Assembly (NCBI RefSeq): GCF_019880245.1
Contig: NZ_CP082286.1
Span: forward strand, 2,312,521 to 2,376,520
Origin: Halobaculum roseum
Lineage (GTDB): Archaea; Halobacteriota; Halobacteria; Halobacteriales; Haloferacaceae
Reading direction: 5' to 3'
Length of the DNA stretch: 64,000 bases
Shown: positions 59,916 to 64,000 of the stretch, one piece after another
How the letters are laid out: the number at the start of each line of letters is the position of its first letter
How positions within the stretch are numbered: the first letter of the stretch is position 1
Made by a program: the position numbers and the translations under genes
The notes under the pieces: model-generated
The model's input: only the letters and a program-made list of their open reading frames with translations
What the model was told of the DNA's origin: nothing
Databases searched by the model: none

Positions 59916-61127
59916 ATGCTCAGCTACGAGGACGTGCTCGCCGCCCGCGAGCACGTCGACCAGGTCGCCGTACGGACGCCGCTGAACCGCTCGTTCAGCT
60001 TCTCGGAGCTGACCGGGGCGGACGTTCGCCTGAAACTGGAGAACACCCAGCGCACCGGCGCGTTCAAGATCCGCGGCGCGATGAACCGCATCGCCGCGCT
60101 CACCGAGGAGGAGCGCGAGCGGGGCGTCGTCACCGCGAGCGCCGGCAACCACGCCCAGGGGGTCGCGCTCGCGGCGACGCGGGCGGGCGTCGACTCCACC
60201 ATCGTGATGCCGAAGTACGCCCCGGTCTCGAAGGTCGAGGCGACCAAACGCTACGGCGGCGACGTCGTCCTCCACGGCATCGACTACGACGAGGCGCAGG
60301 CGCACGCCCACGAGATCGAGCGCGAGGAGGACAAGGTGTACCTCCACGCCTTCGAGGACGAGCTGGTGATGGCCGGCCAAGGGACGATCGGCTTAGAGAT
60401 CGCCGAGCAGTGCCCCGAGGTCGACACGGTGGTCGTCCCCATCGGCGGGGGCGGGCTGATCGCCGGCGTCGCGACGGCGCTGAAGGGCGCGCTCGACGAC
60501 GTGCGCGTCGTCGGCGTCCAGGCCGCCGGCGCCGACTCGGCGGCGCGGTCGGTGCGCGAGGGCGAGCGGGTCGAACTGGAGGGCGTCGACACCGTCGCCG
60601 ACGGGATCGCGGTGCGGGAGGTGGGCGAGCACACGTTCCCGTACATCCGCGAGCGCGTCGACGAGGTCGTCACCGTCGACGACGAGGAGATCGCCGAGGC
60701 GCTCACGCTCCTGCTGGAACGCTCGAAGACGGTCGTCGAGGGCGCGGGCGCGGTGGCGCTGGCGGCGGTGCTGGAGGAGAAGTTCGAGTACGAGGAGGGG
60801 GAGACGATCGTCCCGGCGCTGTGCGGCGGGAACATCGACATGAACACGCTGATCACGGTGATCCTCCGCGGGCTCGTGCGGATGGGTCGCTACCTGAAGA
60901 TCTCCCTGGAGCTGAAGGACCGCCCCGGGGAGCTGGAGCGCGTCGCGAGCATCATCGCCCGCGAGGACGCGAACGTCTACGCGCTGAGCCACGACCGCAC
61001 CTCCCGCGACATCGCCGTCGACGCCGCGGACTTAGAGATCGAGTTGGAGACCCACGGCCACGATCACGCCGCCGAGGTCGTCGCCGCGCTGGAGGAGGCG
61101 GGCTACGAGGTCGAGGTCGAAACCTGA
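59916..61127 (+). CDS. ilvA: Threonine ammonia-lyase (threonine dehydratase), ACT-containing
   Basis: 403-aa PLP fold-type II enzyme converting threonine to 2-oxobutyrate and NH3. PLP Lys51 in RTGAFKIRGAMN, SAGNHAQGVA phosphate-side motif, PIGGGGLIAG cofactor loop. C-terminal ACT-like domain (about 330-403: LKISLELKDRPGELERVASI) suggests allosteric feedback. Feeds isoleucine or catabolism. RidA, which removes its enamine/imine products, follows 92 bp downstream. Confidence 0.95.
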   Translation: MLSYEDVLAAREHVDQVAVRTPLNRSFSFSELTGADVRLKLENTQRTGAFKIRGAMNRIAALTEEERERGVVTASAGNHAQGVALAATRAGVDSTIVMPKYAPVSKVEATKRYGGDVVLHGIDYDEAQAHAHEIEREEDKVYLHAFEDELVMAGQGTIGLEIAEQCPEVDTVVVPIGGGGLIAGVATALKGALDDVRVVGVQAAGADSAARSVREGERVELEGVDTVADGIAVREVGEHTFPYIRERVDEVVTVDDEEIAEALTLLLERSKTVVEGAGAVALAAVLEEKFEYEEGETIVPALCGGNIDMNTLITVILRGLVRMGRYLKISLELKDRPGELERVASIIAREDANVYALSHDRTSRDIAVDAADLEIELETHGHDHAAEVVAALEEAGYEVEVET

Positions 61128-61219
61128 GGCGACACCGTCGCCGCGGCGAGGGGCGTGGGCCCCCACCGCGTCGACCGACTCCCCCGCGATTTATGCGCCG
61201 GCCGGTCGGACCCCCGGAT

Positions 61220-61600
61220 ATGAAGGAAATCGTCTCCACCGACGAGGCGCCGGCGGCGGTCGGCGCGTACAGCCAGGCGACGACGAACGGCGACCTCCTG
61301 TTCACGGCGGGGCAGATCCCCCTCACGCCCGACGGCGAGTTGCAGGAGGACGCCCCGATCGCCGAGCAGACCGAGCTCGCGCTCGACAACCTCCTCGCGA
61401 TCGTCGAGGAGGCGGGGGGCGACGCCTCGGACGTGTTGAAGACGACGGTGTTCCTCGCGGACATCGACGACTTCGAGGAGATGAACGAGACGTACGCCAC
61501 CTACTTCGAGTCGGAGCCGCCGGCGCGCTCGGCGGTGCAGGCGGGCGCGCTCCCGAAGGGCGTCGGCGTCGAGATCGAGGCGGTCGTCGACGTGTCGTAG
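61220..61600 (+). CDS. ridA: RidA family enamine/imine deaminase
   Basis: 126-aa YjgF/YER057c/UK114 protein that hydrolyses 2-aminoacrylate and 2-iminobutyrate made by PLP dehydratases. Signature PPARSAVQAGALPKGVGVEI with the catalytic Arg, plus GAYSQATTNGDLLFTAGQIP. Its position directly after ilvA is functionally meaningful, since the two act on the same unstable intermediate. Likely co-transcribed. Confidence 0.95.
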   Translation: MKEIVSTDEAPAAVGAYSQATTNGDLLFTAGQIPLTPDGELQEDAPIAEQTELALDNLLAIVEEAGGDASDVLKTTVFLADIDDFEEMNETYATYFESEPPARSAVQAGALPKGVGVEIEAVVDVS

Positions 61601-61603
61601 GCG

Positions 61604-61807
61604 GTGTCCCGCGAGAAGTCGGCGCTGCTGTGGGGCGCCATCGGCCTGTTGGTCGTGCTCGTCGGCGGGCAGGCGCTGGTGCTGGTCGGCCCGGGACTGC
61701 CGTTCGGGTTCGCCGCGCTGTTCGCGCTCGCGGCGGTCGTGGGCGCGGTCGTCGCCGCGGCGTCGTACGGTCTGGAGCATCGACTGACGCGGAAGGGACA
61801 GGCTTAA
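61604..61807 (+). CDS. Two-helix small membrane protein (DUF7534-like)
   Basis: 67-aa protein of two membrane helices (about 8-27 and 32-53) and a basic tail EHRLTRKGQA. GTG at 61604, 3 bp after the ridA stop, so it belongs to the same transcript. Resembles a haloarchaeal short family (DUF7534 from memory). Function unknown. Confidence 0.72.
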   Translation: MSREKSALLWGAIGLLVVLVGGQALVLVGPGLPFGFAALFALAAVVGAVVAAASYGLEHRLTRKGQA

Positions 61808-61835
61808 AACTCGCAGCGGGGTAGGATCAGTGCGA

Positions 61836-61917
61836 GCCAGGATGGCCGAGTGGTAAGGCGCACGCCTGGAAAGCGTGTTCCCCTATGGGATCCAGGGTTC
61901 AAATCCCTGTCCTGGCG
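61836..61917 (+). tRNA. tRNA-Ser(GGA)
   Basis: Class II tRNA of 82 nt: acceptor GCCAGGA/TCCTGGC with discriminator G, anticodon arm CACGC-CTGGAAA-GCGTG gives anticodon GGA decoding UCC/UCU, variable arm TTCCCCTATGGGAT, T-arm CAGGG-TTCAAAT-CCCTG. No intron, no encoded CCA. It begins 28 bp after the small membrane gene. Its last 22 bases are repeated downstream. Confidence 0.97.
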
Positions 61918-62382
61918 TCGTTTTTCGCGCGAGCAACACACGCGAGCACCGCGTAGCGTGTGCGAGCGACACAGCGAGCGCGAACGACCTGTACGACAGG
62001 GATTTGAACACGGAAGTCGCAGCGCCGAGCGCGACCGAACGGAGTGAGGTCGACGCGAGGCGACCGTCTTCAGGAGTTCAAATCCCTGTCCTGGCGTACT
62101 TCTCGGGTCGACAACGCGAACGAGCGTAGCGAGTGAGCCGTCGACCCGTGTGTGCCCTTCCGACGGGGATTTGAAGTAGACGAGTCGCAGCCTGCGCAGC
62201 GAGCAACGCGAGCGAGCAGGACCGTCTCGGCGTGGTTCAAATCCCTGTCCTGGCGTCTTCTGACGGAGCCACACGGCGAGCGGAGCGAGCCGTGGCTCCG
62301 TGAAACCCGCGTGCAGGGATTTGAGCAGGGAGTGAAGCGAGCGAAGCGAGCGGAACGACCGCGTTCAAATCCCTGTCCTGGC
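61897..62382 (+). repeat. Array of tRNA-Ser 3'-end copies separated by hairpins
   Basis: The tRNA end GTTCAAATCCCTGTCCTGGC plus GT occurs at 61897 (in the tRNA), 62076 and 62235, and as 20 bases at 62363. Before each extra copy lies an inverted T-arm: CAGGGATTTGAAC 61997-62009, GGGGATTTGAA 62165-62175, CAGGGATTTGA 62314-62324. Between tRNA end and inverted arm is a second hairpin with its own stem: TTCGCGC/GCGCGAA near 61924-61983, CGGGTCGAC/GTCGACCCG 62104-62148, ACGGAGCCAC/GTGGCTCCGT 62263-62301. Units are 179, 159 and 128 bp apart. No ORF inside. Confidence 0.9.
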
Positions 62383-62706
62383 TCTTTAGACTTGGTAACC
62401 CGCCACGAGATGGTCCGGTACCGCTGTTGGTACTGACACCGTAGTGAAGACCGCGAAAGCCCCCGGTTCGCTCGTGGCCTGCGTCTCGCTGCGCTCCTCG
62501 GCCTTCGGCCTGCGGTGCTTGCGTCGCCTCGGCTCACGAGCGAACCGGCCCCTTTCAGTCCCGCCCGCCGCGACCGCACCGCAGCCACGACCTCCCCAGC
62601 CGATTCGGTCGTCGCGCTCGCTTCGCACCCGCTCCTCCCTCATCCCTCGCGCGCTCCCGGCGGGCACACAGGCCCGCCGGCACGCGACATCCGTAGAATG
62701 TCGGCC
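62383..62706. other. Non-coding region around repeat copy D
   Basis: Continues the 789-bp gene-free stretch after tRNA-Ser(GGA). Holds copy D of the variable-stem family, followed by GC-rich sequence with GCGCGCTCGCTTCG-type simple repeats and CCCGGCGGGCACACAGGCCCGCCGG, a GGCGGGC/GCCCGCC hairpin near 62660-62682. This may also terminate riboflavin synthase transcripts, which read leftwards from 63381. No gene seen. Confidence 0.6.
62453..62606 (-). repeat. Constant-end/variable-stem repeat, copy D
   Basis: On the minus strand: GGCGGGACTGAAAGGGG, stem CCGGTTCGCTCGTG, interior with GACGCAAGCACCGCAGGCC (GGCC-GAA-GGCC hairpin) and GAGGAGCGCAGCGAGACGCA, exact complement CACGAGCGAACCGG, then GGGGCTTTCGCGG. 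Arms lie at 62463-62476 and 62535-62548. The 5' flank (GAATCGGCTGGGGAGG) is shared with copy A. Confidence 0.85.
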
Positions 62707-63381
62707 TCAGTCGTCCGCGGACGGCGTCGGCGGCTCCTCCGACAGCGACTCGGCGTACCCCTCCAGCATGTTCTCCACGTACTTCGCGACCACGTCCACC
62801 TCGACGTGCACCGGGTCGCCGACCGCCTTCTCCGAGAGCGTCGTCAGCTCGTACGTGGTCGGGATGATCGCCACGTCGAACTCGTCGCCGCGCTTCTCGG
62901 CGACCGTGAGCGAGATGCCGTCGAGCGCCACCGACCCCTTGTCGACGATGTAGCGGCCGAACCCCTCCGGGATCGAGAACGTGAAGCGCCAGTCCTCGCC
63001 GACGCGCTCGATGCCGGTGATCTCGGCGGTCGTGTCGACGTGGCCCTGCACGACGTGGCCGTCGAAGCGGCCGTCGGCCGCGAGCGCGCGCTCGACGTTG
63101 ACCGCGTCGCCCTCGCGCAGGTCGTCGAGGTACGTCTTCGCGACCGTCTCGGCCGCGAGGAACACGGAGAACCACGAGCGGTCGCCGGCGTCGCCGTCCC
63201 CGGTCCCCGCGGCGTCGACCGCGCCGAACTCCTCGACGGTGAGACAGACGCCGCTGACGGCGATCGACTGGCCGTGGTGGAGGTCGTCGAGCCCCTCGGC
63301 GGCGACGCGCAGGCGGAGCCCGTCGGGCGTCTCCTCGCGCCCGACGACCTCGCCGGCGGTCTCCACGATTCCGGTGAACAT
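62707..63381 (-). CDS. ribE: Riboflavin synthase (alpha-chain type)
   Basis: 224-aa bacterial-type riboflavin synthase joining two 6,7-dimethyl-8-ribityllumazines. Two lumazine-binding barrels: MFTGIVETAGEVVGRE...GVCLTVEEFG (1-110) and GHVVQGHVDTTAEITGIERV...GSVALDGISLTV (110-200). A Gly/Asp-rich insertion of about 15 residues (AAGTGDGDAGDRS) sits in the first barrel. The ATG at 63381 gives the invariant MFTGIVE start. No other rib gene adjacent. Confidence 0.95.
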   Translation of the reverse strand: MFTGIVETAGEVVGREETPDGLRLRVAAEGLDDLHHGQSIAVSGVCLTVEEFGAVDAAGTGDGDAGDRSWFSVFLAAETVAKTYLDDLREGDAVNVERALAADGRFDGHVVQGHVDTTAEITGIERVGEDWRFTFSIPEGFGRYIVDKGSVALDGISLTVAEKRGDEFDVAIIPTTYELTTLSEKAVGDPVHVEVDVVAKYVENMLEGYAESLSEEPPTPSADD

Positions 63382-63465
63382 ACCAGATCCGAGTGTCCCG
63401 CAAACGGAAAGCGTTCCGATAGCGTGACGCGAGGAGTTAAGTCGGCCCCCGACCCGTCGGCCGGT

Positions 63466-64000
63466 ATGGACGCGATCGCGCGGCTTCGGTCGAGCTTCGT
63501 GGCGGGGCTGTTCGTCGTGCTCCCGTTGGCGGTGACGCTGTTCCTGCTCGATCTGGCGGTCGACCGGCTCTCGGGGACGCTGGCGCCGACCGTCCGCGGG
63601 ACGGGGCTGGCGGCGCTGGTCGGCAACGAGGCGGTGGCGACGGCGCTCGCGGTCGTGCTCATCGCGCTCGGGATCACCGTCGTCGGGTTCGTCGCCTCCC
63701 ACGAGGCGGGCCGGCGGCTGTTCGGAGGCTTCGAGCGCGGCGTCCGGCTCCTCCCGGTCGTCCGGGCGGTGTACTTCGGCGTCCGACAGGTGAGCGAGTC
63801 GCTGGCGTCGCCGGGCGACGGCTTCGACCGCGTCGTCGTCGCGGAATTCCCCCGCGACGGCACGTGGTCGATCGGCTTCGTCACGAACCCCGCCCCCCGC
63901 AGCGTTCGCCGGACGGCCGGCGAGGAGCTGATGACCGTCTTCTTCCCGCACAGCCCGAACCCCACCGCCGGAAAGCTGGCGATGATGCACCCGGACGACT
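63466..64000 (+). CDS. DUF502 family membrane protein (3' truncated)
   Basis: First 178 codons of a gene leaving the window. Starts MDAIARLRSSFVAGLFVVLP; two membrane helices (about 11-28 and 61-79) flank a short loop, then the DUF502 core LLPVVRAVYFGVRQVSESL, VVVAEFPRDGTWSIGFVTN, and FFPHSPNPTAGKLAMM. All family landmarks up to the edge are present. Function of DUF502 unknown. ATG at 63466. Divergent from ribE. Confidence 0.9.
   Translation, partial: MDAIARLRSSFVAGLFVVLPLAVTLFLLDLAVDRLSGTLAPTVRGTGLAALVGNEAVATALAVVLIALGITVVGFVASHEAGRRLFGGFERGVRLLPVVRAVYFGVRQVSESLASPGDGFDRVVVAEFPRDGTWSIGFVTNPAPRSVRRTAGEELMTVFFPHSPNPTAGKLAMMHPDD

Noticed and set aside
58268-61600. 1110-codon open frame covering MATE, ilvA and ending in ridA
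   Set aside because: Only the last 126 codons (RidA) are a real gene; the rest is a shadow of MATE and ilvA.
61918-62400. CRISPR array
   Set aside because: Repeated unit is the tRNA 3' end with inverted partner arms and unequal spacing (179, 159, 128 bp); no uniform spacers and no cas genes.

Overview
The window is from a haloarchaeon (class Halobacteria), most like a Halorubrum-type genome. Evidence: about 65-70% G+C with strongly acidic proteins, many leaderless genes with a TATA element about 27 bp before the start codon, and archaeal or haloarchaeal core genes (FtsZ2 with CdrS/CdrL, ABCE1/RLI, NcsA, the SAMP-activating E1 UbaA, HalX response regulator, HTH-10 regulator, F420H2:NADP oxidoreductase, DUF2070, archaemetzincin). 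It is mainly chromosomal core with small accessory patches. No integrase, transposase, rRNA or CRISPR array was recognised.

Layout. 1-3787: end of a dipeptide/oligopeptide ABC operon with a fused two-ATPase subunit. 3.8-9.5 kb: small membrane proteins, a DUF1028 protein, an SLC13/DASS permease, an orphan HalX response regulator and a UspA protein. 9.6-15.4 kb: a medium-chain dehydrogenase, then a tightly overlapping DUF4129-DUF7269-DUF58-DUF7519 cluster facing a MoxR ATPase. 15.5 kb: tRNA-Ser(CGA) with an unusual hairpin tail. 16-25.3 kb: peroxiredoxin, DUF192, small zinc proteins, GMP synthase glutaminase subunit, DUF2070, soluble chemoreceptor-like protein, degenerate HAD protein and M24 'prolidase'. 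25.5-27.6 kb: CPBP protease/membrane pair divergent from an HTH/membrane pair. 27.7-30.7 kb: Zn/Mn ABC transporter. 31-33.2 kb: cdrL, then cdrS-ftsZ2. 33.4-36.5 kb: ncsA, DUF4442, DUF7095-like, then an A+T-rich two-gene membrane cassette. 36.6-45.7 kb: methyltransferase, M32 carboxypeptidase, M20 peptidase, PIN-ATPase-KH protein, small HTH regulator, EMC6-like protein and ABCE1. 46-57.6 kb: ferritin-like protein, archaemetzincin, UPF0146, HAD, F420 reductase, MDR reductase, a stand-alone NuoCD, HTH-10 regulator, UbaA, thioesterase and citrate synthase. 57.7-64 kb: MATE exporter, GGCT-like, threonine dehydratase, RidA, tRNA-Ser(GGA) with an array of tRNA 3'-end copies, riboflavin synthase and a truncated DUF502 gene.

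Likely functional links: threonine dehydratase with RidA (2-aminoacrylate/iminobutyrate detoxification); the znuABC-like operon with a palindromic operator; cdrL-cdrS-ftsZ2 as a cell-division module with a repeated GTAAGAC signal in its promoter; and an EMC6-like protein abutting ABCE1.

The most unusual content is non-coding: (i) a four-copy repeat family with constant ends but a different, perfectly compensated stem in each full-size copy; (ii) amplified tRNA-Ser 3'-ends interleaved with inverted T-arm hairpins, with a related element at the second tRNA-Ser; and (iii) a double palindrome inserted in frame inside the M24 peptidase gene.
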